Source: Pegoplata infirma
Lineage: Eukaryota; Arthropoda; Insecta; Diptera; Anthomyiidae
Reading direction: 5' to 3'
DNA length: 64,000 nt
Assembly: GCA_963921195.1 (NCBI GenBank)
Contig: OY992539.1
Location: 98,464,964 to 98,528,963, forward strand
Made by a program: the position numbers and the translations under genes. Every line of letters begins with the position of its first letter. The stretch's first letter is position 1. Below are positions 1 to 11,140 of the stretch, one piece after another. Under the pieces are notes generated by a model that saw only the letters and a list, made by a program, of their open reading frames with translations, was not told the DNA's origin and searched no databases.

Positions 1-3000
1 CGCGAAAATAACATTCTTAAAGAAGAACTTTTCAAAAAATCCGCTTCTACGGGGAAAAAGGGGGAAAGTAGGACAATTTTGTATCTGCTGAACTAATGGT
101 CCTAGATACTTGAAATTTCAACTGTACAATTCTCACGCGGAAATAATATTCTAAAGGAAGTACTTTTTGAAAATTCCGGGGGAAAAAGGGGGTGAGTGGG
201 GCAATTTTGAATCTGCTGAACTCATGGTCCTAGATACTTGAAATTTCAACTGTACGATCCTCTCGCGGAAATAACATTGTTGAAGAAAAACTTTTTTAAA
301 AATTATGCTTCTACGGGGAAAAAGGGGGAAAGTAGGGCAATTTTGTATCTGCTGAACTAATGGTCCTAGATACTTAAAATTTGAACTGTACAATCCTATC
401 CCGAAAATAACATTCTAAAAGTACATTTTTGAAAATTCGTTTTTAAAGGGGGAAAAATGGGGAAAGAAGGGCAATTTCGTATCTGCTCAACGAATGGTCC
501 CAAAAACTTTAAATTTTAACTCTACTCTCGCGGAAAAACATTTTGTAAAAAGTAATATTTTGAAAAATCCTTTTATAAGGGTGGGGGTGGTGGGTAGAAG
601 GGGTTTAATAGGGCAATTTGGTATCTTCTGAACAAACTTGAAATTTTGAATCTGGATGCTCTCGCGGAAATTATTTTTTGAAAAATTTATTTTTTTGAGA
701 ATTTTGATTTTAAGGAGGCCCAAAAGGGGGAAAATAGGGCAATTTGCTAAACTTTAAATTAATGGTCTTAGAAACATGACATTTGGAATATTCTAAAAGA
801 AGTACTTTTTTGAAAATTTTGTTTTTAAGAGGGAGAAAGGGGGAAAGTAGTGCAATTTTGTATATGCTAAAGTAATGGTCCTAGATACTTGAAAATTGGA
901 CTGTACGATCCTCCCGCGGAAATAACATTCGGAAAGGAATACTTTTTTAAAAATTCCTCTTTTAAGGGGAAAAGAGGGGAAAATAGAGCAATTTTGAATC
1001 TGCTGAACTAATGGTCCTAGATACTTGAAAATTGGACTGTACGATCCTCCCGCGGAAATAACATTCGGGAAGAAATACTTTTTTAAAAATTCTTCTTTAA
1101 GGGGGAAAAAGGGGGAAAGTAGGTCAATTTTGTATCTGCTGAACAAATAGTCCTAGATACTTGAAAATTGGACTACACAATCCTCTCGCGGAAATAAAAT
1201 TCGAATGGAGAACTTTTTGGAAAATTCCGCCTCTAACAGGGAAAAGGGGGAAAGTAGGCAATTTTGTATCTGCTGAACTAATGGTCCGGGAGACTTGAAA
1301 TTTGGACTGTACGATCTTTTCGCGAAAATAACATTCTGACAGAAGTACTTTTTTAAATATTCCGATTTTGAGTGGGAAAAAGGGGAAAAGTAGGGCAATT
1401 TTGTATCTGCTGATATAATGGTCCTATATACTTGAAATTTGGACTGTACGATCCTCTCGCGGAAATAACATTCTCAAGGAAGTACTTTTTTGAAAACTCT
1501 ACTTTTAAGGGGGGAAAAAGGGGAAGGTAGGGCAATTTTGTATCTGCTGAACTATGGGTCCTCGATACTTAAAATTTAACTGTACGATCCTCTCGCGGAT
1601 ATAACATTCTAAAAGAAGTACTTTTTTTTAAATTCTGCTTCTACGGGGGGAAAAGGGAGAAAGTAGGGCAATTTTGAATCTGCTTAACTAATAGTCCTAC
1701 ATACTTGAAGTTTGGACTGTACGATCCTCTCGCGGAAAGAACATTCTAGAAGAAGTACTTTTTTGAAAGTTCTCCTTCTAAAGGTGGAAAGTATGGCAAT
1801 TCTGTATCTGCTGACCTACTGATCCTAGATACTTAAAATTTGAACTGTACGATCCTCTTGCGGAAAAAGTACTTATTGTGGAAAGTTCCGCTTCTAAGGT
1901 GGAAAAGGCGGAAAGTAGGGCAATTTTGTATCTGCTAAACTAATGGTCCTAGATACATGAAATTTAGACTGCACGATCCTCTCTCTTGGAATTAACATTC
2001 TGAAAGAAGTACTTTTTTTTTGAAAATTCCGATTTCAAGGGGTAAAACGGGGAAGGTAGGGCAATTTTGTATCTGCTGAACTAATGGTTCTAGATACTTG
2101 AAATTTGGCTGAACGATCCTCTCGCGGAAATAACATTCTTAAGAAAGTACTTTTCAAAATTCTGGGGGAAAAAGGGGGAAAGAAGGGCAATTTTGGATCT
2201 GCTTAACTAATGGTCCTAGGTTCTTGAAATTTGAACTGAACGATCCTTTCGCAGAAATAACATACTTAAAGAAATTTTTAAAAATTCCACTTCTAAGGGG
2301 GAAAAAGGGGAAAGCAGGGCCCTTTGGGCGATTTTGTATCTTTTGAACTAATAGTTTTAGAAACTTGAAATTTGGACTCTATAATCCTCTCGCGAAAAAA
2401 AAAACTAAAAAAATATTTTTTTGAAAATTCCGCCTCCAAGGTGGGGAAAATAGAGCAAATTGGTGCATTTTTTATCTTCTGGTCATGCTATGGGACAGGA
2501 AGACAGAAGAACGTGAATTAATGTATAGAGAAGCCCAACACCCCACCACAATCCCCCCTCCCCGCCCCCTTCAACACACCCCCTCTTCATGAGGTATCAC
2601 TATGGATCAGGATCTGGTCTTGTGGACACTATGTCAACCTCTCAACCTAACCTAACCTAACCTATCTTCTGGACAAATGGTCCCAGAAACTTGAAATTTG
2701 GACCCTAGGATCCTCTCGCAGAATTAACATGCGGAAAACAAAATTTTTTGAAAATTCCGCCTCCAAGGGTGGGAAAATAGGGAAAATCTGTGAATTTTTT
2801 ATCTTCTGAACAAATGGTCCCAGAAACGTGTTTGGTCTTTAGGATCCTCTCGCGGAAACAACATTCCGACAAAAATATTGTTTGAAAAATTCCTCCTCCA
2901 CGGTGGGAAAGGGGGGGAAATAGGGAAAATCGGTACATTATTTATCTTTTAAACAAATGGTTCCAGAAACTTGAAATTTGAACTCTATGATCATCTCGCA

Positions 3001-4330
3001 AAAAAAACGTCTTGAAAAAAGTAGAAGGGGGAAATAGGGCAATTTTGTATCTTCTGAACTAAAACTTTAAGTTTTGATCGTCTCGCGGAAATAATTTTTT
3101 GAAAAATACACTTTTTGAAAAATACACTTTTTGAAAATTTTGGTTTTAAGGATGGCCAAGAGGGGCAAAATAGGGTAATTTGGTAAATTTTAAACTAATG
3201 GTCTTAAAAACATGACATTTGCAATATAGGATCATCTCGCGGAATAACATATTGAAAGAAGTACTTTTTTGAAAATTACTTTTTAAAGGGGGAAAGAAGG
3301 GCAATTTTGTATATGCTGAACTAATGGTCCTAGATATTGAAGTTTGGACTGTACGATCCTCTCGCGGAAATAACATTCTGGAAGAAGTACTTTTTTGGAC
3401 AAATCTGCTTCTATAGGGGGAAAAAGAGGGAAAGTAGGGCAAATTTGAAATTTGAATCCTCTTGCGGAAACAACATTCTAATGGAAATACTTTTTTGAAA
3501 ATTTCGCTTCTACGGGGAAAAAGGGGGAAATTAGGGCAATTTTGTATCTGCTGAACTAACGGTCCTAGATACTTGAATTTTGAACTGTTTTGTATCTGCT
3601 GAACTTATGGTTCTAGATACATGAAGTTTGGACTGTACGATCCTCTAGCGGAAATAACATTCTAGAAGAAGCATTTTTTTAGTAAATTCTGCTTCTAAGG
3701 GGGAAAATGGGAAAGTAGGGCAATTTTGTATCTGCTGAATTAATGGTCCTAGATACTTGAATTTTGAACTGTTTTGTATCTGCTGAACTAATGGTTCTAG
3801 ATACTTGAAGTTTGGACTGTACGATCCTCTTGCGGAAAAAACATTCTGAAAGAAGTACTTTTTTGAAAATTTTGTTTTATAGGTGGAAAAGTGGGAAAAG
3901 TAGGGCAATTTTGTATCTGCTGAACTAATGGTCCTAGATACTTGAATTTTGAACTGTTTTGTATCTGCTGAACTAATTGTTCTAGATACTTGAAGTTTGG
4001 ACTGTACGATCCTCTAGCGGAAATAACATTCTAGAAGAAGCATTTTTTTAGTAAATTCTGCTTCTAAAGGGGAAAATGGGGAAAGTAGGGCAATTTTGTA
4101 TCTGCTGAATTAATGGTCCTAAATACTTGAAATTTGGACTGTACGATCCTTTCGCGGAAATAACATTCTAAAATAAGTACTTTTATGAAAATTCTGCATC
4201 TAATGGGGAAAAAGGGAGAAAGTAGAGATACTTAAAATTGGTACTTTACGATCCACTCGCGGAAATTACATTCTGAGAAAATAAATTTTTGAATTTTCGT
4301 TTCAATTTGGTACCTATTGTTCCTTATGCA
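1..4330 (+). repeat. ~135-bp degenerate tandem satellite, roughly 30 copies
   Basis: Successive copies of the landmark ATCTGCTGAAC fall near 83, 211, 347, 481 and 623, then continue at 128-142-bp spacing to about 4230. Each unit has a G/A-rich block (GGGGAAAAAGGGG), GCAATTTTGTATC, TGGTCCTAGATACTTGAAA, ACGATCCTCTCGCGGAAA and GAAGTACTTTTTTGAAAA. Units differ by substitutions and small indels, so the array is old. Short open frames on the minus strand recur with the period and are artefacts of the repeat. The reverse complement of this unit forms the arrays at 15450-18640. Confidence 0.88.
2483..2662 (+). mobile_element. Short 5'-truncated R1/LOA-like LINE copy (3' UTR only)
   Basis: A 180-bp insertion breaks the satellite and ends in CCTAACCTAACC. 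It is flanked by a 10-bp duplication, TATCTTCTGG, at 2473-2482 and 2663-2672. Its 3' part (CACTATGGATCAGGATCTGG and then the CCTAA tail) is arranged like the 3' ends of the coding LINE fragments at 10591 and 44381, read on their sense strand. A pyrimidine-rich stretch lies at 2545-2585. No coding is left. A 5'-truncated retrotransposition event is the simplest reading. Confidence 0.7.
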
Positions 4331-4384
4331 CTAATGTTCCTTGAAACTTAAAGTTTGAACTATGGGATCGTTTCGCCAAAATAA

Positions 4385-4485
4385 AATTTTTTGCAACTTT
4401 AAATCTACTCAAAATATAATATTTTAAAGGTCGAAACTAACAATTTTTATGTTTAATTAAAAATTAATAAGAATTTGAAGTAATA
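4385..4485 (+). repeat. Fragment of the Penelope-like repeat X
   Basis: The block containing TATAATATTTTAAAGGTCGA and a run ending AATTAATAAGAATTTGAA matches the corresponding block of repeat X at 14640-14715, 44895-44965 and 52970-53000. It sits between the last satellite unit and the terminal hairpin of Helitron H1. It may be a fragment inserted in the element or an ancestral part of it. Confidence 0.5.
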
Positions 4486-4539
4486 AAGTTGTTTTTTTTT
4501 ACAGCTAACCGGTAACGAAGTACCGGGCGAGTTAGCTAG

Positions 4540-5800
4540 TTTTATATAATTTGATCCGAAAAATTTTTTTTTCTAATGTTATCTTATTTGATATAATTTT
4601 ATAAAAAAATATATAATTTTATATAAAAAGATTATATTTTTTTTTAGCGATATTCCTTCCTAAATTTTGTAAATTGTTCATAATTACTCCTGATGTTGTT
4701 TTTAAGTAAAAAGGGTTGAAGTTAAATTTTTCAATAATTTATTTAAAAGAGCAAACAAACTACTAAAAAAACTTGTGTTTACAGATTCAATAACCTAATT
4801 ACTAACAAAAATCATCACTTTTGTTCAATAGAACACACGAATGAAATAAATTTTGATTATCCAAAAACACTTTGCACAAGTCCGTAAAAAATCACACAAT
4901 TCACACGCTGTCGTCAAGGGTTTTGGTTTAAACAATGTCCCAATAAAACCTTCAAATTTTGAACATGATGAGGTGATTTCTGTTACCAACTTGAGAAAAT
5001 GATGGTTATTTAATTCCATAGTCAGAGGTGTCGATCATTCACATTGTATATTCCATAGATACGTTGATATAGAGGTAATTTTCCAAACATGAAAAGAAAA
5101 GTTAAAATGATTGTTTAGAATTGCATCAATATGTAGGTGTATATAAATATGAATTACTTTCCTATATGCAATTATTTAACATCCTTTTGTTGATCTTCTA
5201 ATTCCAACTTCCCAAATTGTTTCCAATTCTTTTCCAAAGATTTTCTGACATCTTCTTGAATATTTTCACAGACATTTTTGATGGATCTGTAATAAAAATA
5301 AATTTATTTCAATTACAATTCTTACAATTCCTGTTTTTAGATTTATTCAACTTACCTAATTAGCGCTTTCTTTTAAATATAAAATGACAACGTTTAACAA
5401 ATAATAAAATTTTAAAATTATGAAAATTTTTTGAAGTTTAAAAATTTTATTTTTTTGATGTGAAAAGCAATTTTGAAAACAATTACAAAAAAACGAACAT
5501 AAACATAAACACAAAAATGAATGACTAAAATTAGCAATGTAGCAACTTAAAAAAAATGTGGATAGTTCGCGACCTTAGAACCACCAAGAAATGCATAGGT
5601 GCATATAGAACCTTATTGTTCTAAATTCGCGAGTTATGAACGACATGAATTTTATTTTCAGCTTAAAAAAATACTCACTTAATGCACTTGCACGCAAAAA
5701 AATGTTTGCCAAGTGCTTAGAAGGAATCACGTTAACAAGATTTTTGCGAATATTATGCGAAAACTAATAACATTTTACCAAGATTCACTCGTGAATTTAT
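4540..5800. other. AT-rich stretch without a recognisable gene
   Basis: Simple AT-rich sequence lies at 4540-4660. A 64-codon frame on the minus strand (4825-5019) has near-normal composition (MELNNHHFLKLV, two CxxC-like cysteine pairs) but matches no family I recognise and lacks visible splice or promoter context. I do not call it a gene. Confidence 0.5.
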
Positions 5801-5804
5801 TTTG

Positions 5805-5978
5805 GGCTGAATCGTGTCTTATGAAGACCGACGGACGGACATTCATAAAATGTCTTAGAATCGATCATGGATCAATAACATAAATACACTTTATGGGGTC
5901 CTAGACCGATTTTTAGATGCGTTACACACGGATGAACAATAAAGTATACCCCCATACTATGGTTGGAGTAGTGTATAA
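5805..5978 (+). mobile_element. 3' end remnant of a mini-me type B element
   Basis: It contains GGGCTGAATCGTGT, a short GACG GACG run, the conserved CTTAGAATCGATCATGG block, TTTATGGGGTCC, GCGTTACACACGG and a terminal CATACTATGGTTGGAG. The blocks come in the same order as at 35225-35419. The 5' half is absent, so this is a truncated relic. Confidence 0.7.
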
Positions 5979-6340
5979 AGTATTTAACATCTGCACAACC
6001 AAATTTATTTTTTCGCATCAAAAAAGATGTATATAAAATTATATACTATTATATAAAGCAGATATAATTATATCTAATTATATATAATGATATTTCAGTA
6101 AAAATTAATTTATATATAATTTGATATAAATTTATAAAATTTTATAAAATTTTATAAAATTTTATCAAATTATATATAATTATTTATAATTTTTTTTTAC
6201 TCGGGAATGATTACTTTTCACAACTTAATACCATGTTTTTGCTGGGATTCTACTCATTTTTATAAATTAATATCAAAACAAAAAAAAATTTAAAAAAAAT
6301 TTCGCGAAAAAAAATTTTGGGAAAAAAATGTTCGCGAATA
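5979..6340. other. AT-rich sequence, no gene
   Basis: Includes a simple AT tract at 6020-6200 built from TATATAATT/TTTATAAAA variants. Nothing else is recognised. Confidence 0.5.
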
Positions 6341-6344
6341 TTTT

Positions 6345-6545
6345 TTTTAACATGATAATGTTTTTAGGCTGGTGTCTAATTTTAAAAAAGTTACAGGACG
6401 CCACCTCAGTTTGACTATATAAGCTAACAATTAACGAAAAAGAAAACATGATTTACTATTTTCATTTTCTTAAAACCAAAAATTTTAATAACTTGGGTTT
6501 GTAACTTGGATAATAATTCACCTCGTGGTGAATAAAACTGGTTTT
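6345..6545 (+). repeat. Dispersed repeat W, copy 1
   Basis: ACATGATAAT, CAGTTTGACTATATAAGCT and ATAATAATTCACC appear in this order and reappear on the opposite strand at about 27990-28145. The family is unknown. It lies directly left of the inverted-repeat-bounded interval starting at 6556. Confidence 0.55.
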
Positions 6546-6756
6546 CACTAGCTTAGGGTGTGTGTAAAATGGTAGCAAAGTGCCATGGTAGAAAATATTT
6601 TTACTATGGTGAGAAAATTTCATATTTGTGCTGTATGAAATGATATCTTTTTTGACAAGGTAAATTTATGACAATTGTATAAAATAAAAAAAAAAAAACA
6701 TATTTAAAAAAATTTAAAATTTTTACGAAACATTTTTCTTTGCGAATTACAATATA

Positions 6757-7843
6757 CATATGGGCAAAACACGTCAACGGTCCACACCCAAAAACAAATG
6801 TTGTCCGATTCAAGTATTATTTTGGCAAAATATTAAGTTAATGATAGGTAGTATAAATTACAAATATAAAATTTGTTGTTTAAATATTGGCAGAGTTACA
6901 GGGTTGGGAAGTTTTGATGTTTTTGAAAAGAATATATTTTGGTGAATTTTAATTAACACTTTGATGAAACAAAAATTATAATTTAAAAAACTAATAAGTA
7001 AGTATTTTTGATGGCCTTTAAAATGACATTTGTGGTTTTTTTGAAAAAAATAAATTTGACCTTAAAATTCAAGGTCAAAATATTAAATTGTAATTATCTT
7101 TTAAGGATTGCACTTTTAAATTTTTTTCACTAAGCCCATTAGAAAGCTTGACATTTTTTTTAATTTCGGTTTTAAAAAAAAAAATGGTATGTATGATACT
7201 TTATGAGAAATCAATTTTTTAGGAGTATATAACACTCAAATTGTACTGAAATCGCTTTAATCTGCATATAATAACAACAACAAAAATCAATGCTTAGATA
7301 AAGTGTGCGTTGTAAACACACACAACAAACGTTGCACGCATAAAAAATAAAGAAATCAGTACAGTTTGGGTGTTATGTACTCGTAAAAAAATTGATTTCT
7401 CATAAAGTATCATACATACCATTTTTTTTAAAAAAACCGAAATTAAAAAAAATTTCAACCTTTCTAGTGGGCTTAGTGAAAAAAATCTAAAAGTGCGACC
7501 CTTATAAGATAATTACAATTTAATATTTTGACCTTGAATTTTAAGGTCAAATTTATTTTTTTCAAAAAAAACACAAATGCCATTTTAAAGGCCGTCAAAA
7601 ATACTTTAAAAGTCGTTTTTAAAATTATAATTTTTGTTTCATCAAAGTGTTAATTAAAAAAATATATTCTTTTCAAAAACATCAAAAGTTTCCAACCCTG
7701 TAACTCTGACAATATTTCATCAACAAATTTTATATTTGTAATTTAGAATACATATCATTAACCTACTATTTTACCAAAATTATACTTAAATTGGACAACA
7801 TTTGTTTTTTGGTGTGGACCTTTGACGCGTTTTGCCCCATATG
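6757..7843. mobile_element. Large palindromic MITE/foldback P1 with TA duplication
   Basis: Arms of about 485 bp face each other around a ~110-bp spacer (about 7245-7355). The ends are CATATGGGCAAAAC on the left and, on the opposite strand, CATATGGGGCAAAAC, each flanked by TA. Interior landmarks such as ACCTTAAAATTCAAGG and GAGAAATCAATTTTTT occur in both arms in inverted order. There is no coding. TA duplications suggest Tc1/mariner-type mobilisation. Short frames on both strands (6760-6945, 6604-6813) are by-products of the arms. Confidence 0.78.
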
Positions 7844-8031
7844 TATGTATTAACAAACGCAATTGTTGCAAACAATAAACTTGTTTTGCGTTATACAAAA
7901 ACAAAATTCTCAGATCTTTTCCCACTTTTCTATAGAAACATTTTCAAGGATCTAACATCTTTGCTAAAGGATTTTTTTTTCACAATATGACACTTTTTGT
8001 TATAGAAAAACCATTTTAAAATCTTTTCCTA

Positions 8032-8428
8032 CACTAAGAAAATTATGTCATTAACTGTTTGTAGGTTATTTTAAAAAGTAATCAGTAAAGTCATTTTAAA
8101 AGAAAAATCACTTATTTTATAAAGGATTTAATTTTTTTACTGTTTCTGTAGTTTAAAAAAAAATAATTTACTGTATAAAAAACGAATTTTCTGTTACATT
8201 TAATTTCGGCAGTAAAAAATTTCTTCTATAGTTTTACTGTTTTTCAATACAAAATAACTGAATATTCACTAGTTTTTTAATGTTTTGGTTATTTATTAAA
8301 TTAACATTTAAAATTGACTGTAATGTGTTTTTATTTTAAATGAAAAAACAGTAAAATGGTTTTTAAATAAAATTTCATTTATTTTAAGTGAATATTCACT
8401 GGAATTTACCTACATAATTCTTTGAGTG
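8032..8428. mobile_element. MITE of the CACTNAGAAAA family (TA TSD)
   Basis: Ends CACTAAGAAAATTATG and, inverted, CACTCAAAGAATTATG are flanked by TA (8030-8031, 8429-8430). The 397-bp interior is AT-rich with TTAACTG-like motifs resembling the copy at 53163-53619. It is non-coding. Confidence 0.68.
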
Positions 8429-10590
8429 TAGGTATAAATATAAATATATCTTAAAAATGCATGAGTATTTCATAACCATAAATATGTGCTACAGGAAAAA
8501 GATCTCAGAATCTTATACTTTCTTTAGAAAAAAATTTAGTTTTTTTTACAGCAAAAATATGTATGCTCTTATCTGGCACTTTTGTTGTTGAAGACTTGTT
8601 CTCCTACAACAATTTTTTTCATGAGTCTCAGATTCCGAGACAATTTTCCATTAAAAAATTCTCTGTCCAATTACTTATTGAAGAATTCCAAAATTTTTGA
8701 CTACAAAAAAACACTTTTTCGGCCTTACCTATTTTAATTGTCTTAAAAATTGGTAAATATGTTCTTCTGATTTTTGTTGAATTTCGGTTTTTGTTATTTA
8801 GTAAAAATTGTGAATGGTTCGCGTTTTATCGCTGTTCAAAATTGGTATTTTGCAACAATTGTATGATAAATACACAATGTTTAAATGATCATATCTTTGG
8901 AACGCATCATCCGATTGCCACGAAATAAAGCGCAAAATAATGGTTATGTCCTGTACTTAAAGCAGAATTTTGAAAAAGGATAGGATGCTTTGCAAAAAGG
9001 ATATTGATTTTAAAAAAATATCCTTAATTTCCAAATATATCAAAATGCGTATCTTTAATTTTCCTATATTTTTTTTGCACATATAGCCCAAAATGTACTT
9101 AACAACATATGCAAATCCCAAATTGGGGTGATAAGCGGTTTATTTGTAAACGTGGTTACATGAAACGACTTATTGATTTTTGTTAATAAATCTTGTTTAC
9201 AAATGAAAAACAATTTCTGCGCACTAACCGCGAATAATTTTTTTGTATGTATTTTGGATCGCTAAACTCAAAAATTTCATTAAAACGACATTTCGCGAAT
9301 ACATTTTTGTTTAATTAATTTTTTTAGCGTTTTTTTGGGGGTATTTTTACTTTTTTGCTTATATCTTAAGTTCTGTTTATCTGATCTTCTCGCAATAAAA
9401 ACCGAACTAAAGACAATCAAATTTCCAACAAATCCTACATTCATCAGTTCATAGCTTTACGCGCAAACAAATTTTTTAGCGTTATTTGGATGTATTTTGA
9501 CTATTTTTCTTATATCTTGAGTTCCGTTTATCTGATCCTTCCGAAATAAGAACCAAATTGACGACAATCAAATTTCCAACAAATCCTACATTCATCATCA
9601 GTTCAAAGCTTTCCGTTCAATAGGCAAACATATGACTAAAATAAGTTTTTTGATTAACAAATCATTTAAAAAAAGTTTAAGAAATAGAAATCTTTGCAAT
9701 TAATTACGTCTTTTTATTTATCTGCAAAGCCTGAACATTTAGAAATATAATAAAGTTGATTTGATGAAACTCTATAGGTTTACTCCGAAGTTATCACAAA
9801 TTATATGAATATACATGATAAAATACAAAAAAAATTGGTAATTTTTTACAATTTCTGTTTTTAAAATTTTTAAAAAATTACCTTTGTTAATAAAAAATAG
9901 TTTTTCCTTGTTTGTCTATTGCGCGTAAAGTTATGCACTGATATAAAAATAATGAATGAAGGATTTGTTGGAAATTTTATTGTCTTTAATTTAGTTCTTA
10001 TTGATCAGATGAACGGAACTCAAGATATAAGAAAAATAGTCAAAATACCTCCAAATAACGCTAAAAAATTTATTTGCGCGTAAAGCTTTGAACTGATGAA
10101 AAAATGATGAATGTAGAATTTGTTGGAAATTTGATTATCTTTAGTTTGGTTTTTATTGCGAGAAGATCAGATAAACAGAACTTAAGATATAAGCAAAATA
10201 GTTAAAATACCTCAAAAAAACGCTAAATGTTGTTTTAATGAAATTTTTGAGTTTAGCGATCAAAAATACATATAAAAAAATTATTCGCGGTTAGTGCGCA
10301 GAAATTGTTTTTCATTTGTAAACGAGAGTTATTAACAGAAATCAATAAGGCGTTTCATGAAACCGCGTTTACAATTAAACCGCTTATCACCCCAATTTGG
10401 GATTTGCATATGTTGTTAAGTACATTTTGGGCTATATGTGCAAAAAAATAAAGGAAAATTAAAGATACGCATTTTGAGATATTTGCAAATTAAGGACATT
10501 TTTTTAATTTCAATATCCTTTTTGCTAAGCATCCTATCCATTTTCAAAATTCTATTTTAAGTACAGGACATAACCATTATTTTGCGCTTT

Positions 10591-10941
10591 AGGTTAGGGG
10601 TGGTGGAGCCTAAAGTTCAGACTCCTCGCATAGACCGGCTGGTCCATAGCGATACCACAATTTCCTTCAGCGACGAGGATAAAACGCGTTAGTCCATGTT
10701 GCGAACAGTTTCAGTTGCGTAAGGTCCGTAGCGGCGATATCATCCAGATTCTCGATTTCTGCTTTACCTAGTATTCGCTCGCGGTGTCTGGCCAATGCGG
10801 GGCATTTGCACAGAATATGTTCAACTGTTTCATCTGTATTAGGTTCATCACATTTTCTACAATTGGCATCCGAGATAAGTCCCATAGTTTTCGCGTGAAA
10901 AGCAATTAGGCAGTGTCCTGTGACCACTTTATTTCGCTTTA
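10591..10941 (-). mobile_element. 5'-truncated R1/LOA-like LINE inserted in foldback P2
   Basis: Read on the minus strand, the fragment contains the end of an ORF2-like protein, then a 3' UTR with GGTATCGCTATGGACCA and a single CCTAA-type tail unit. Imperfect 9-bp duplications flank it: TTGCGCTTT (10582-10590) and TTGCGATTT (10942-10950). The opposite arm of P2 gives the empty site. Confidence 0.75.
10667..10930 (-). pseudogene. ORF2 C-terminal fragment, non-LTR retrotransposon
   Basis: About 86 codons end at a stop near 10667. It reads VTGHCLIAFHAK, then CRKC, ETVEHILCKCPAL and ARHRERI. That pattern of C-x2-C followed by EH-x3-C, after the 'TGH' segment, is the C-terminal cysteine motif found after the RNase H/endonuclease-type ORF2 of the R1/LOA/I-group LINEs. 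Reverse transcriptase is missing, so it cannot move. The fragment at 44468-44755 is its closest relative in the window. Confidence 0.75.
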
Positions 10942-11140
10942 TTGCGATTTATTTCGTGATAATCGGATCATGGGTTCCAAAGATAATTTAAACATTATGT
11001 ATTTCTCATAAAATTGTGGCAAAATACCAACTTTGAACAGCGATAAAACGCGAACCATTCACAATTTCGACTAAATAACAAAAACCGAAATTCAATAAAA
11101 ATCAGAAGAATGGATATGTTAATTTTTGGATAAATTGAAC

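Larger units (their letters stand above)
1..4539 (+). mobile_element. Helitron-like element H1, 3' portion, 5' end outside the window
   Basis: The right end has a Helitron-type 3' terminus. A perfect 6-bp stem, CCGGTA/TACCGG, with loop ACGAAG lies at 4509-4526; a short linker follows, then CTAG at 4536-4539, then T. Helitrons insert between A and T and end in CTRR after a hairpin (family knowledge). The body is the ~135-bp satellite described separately. The same satellite, in the same relative orientation, fills the complete element at 14757-18706, which supports one family. No Rep or helicase coding is visible, so this copy is non-autonomous or eroded. The 5' head should lie left of base 1. 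Confidence 0.68.
8738..11140. mobile_element. Foldback element P2 with ~0.9-kb arms
   Basis: The left arm (about 8738-9640) reappears inverted at about 9900-11138. Shared landmarks are GAATGGTTCGCGTTTTATCG, TGTCCTGTACTTAAAG, CCCAAATTGGGGTGATAAGC, ACTAACCGCGAATAA and CTGATCTTCTCGCAATAA. The spacer at 9645-9895 is unique. Within each arm a shorter block (AATTTGTTGGAAATTTGAT ... GATATAAG) is repeated. The right arm is interrupted by a LINE fragment (10591-10941); the left arm at 8925-8945 shows the uninterrupted sequence. No coding capacity is visible. Confidence 0.78.

Noticed and set aside
1..1600. Series of minus-strand frames with recurring residues (SYSPNFKYLGPLVQQIQNC)
   Set aside because: They repeat with the 135-bp satellite period and are broken in most units; no evidence of a gene.
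2640..2665. CCTAA repeats as an interstitial telomere
   Set aside because: Only about three units, bounded by a TSD and joined to a LINE 3' UTR; better explained as a LINE tail.
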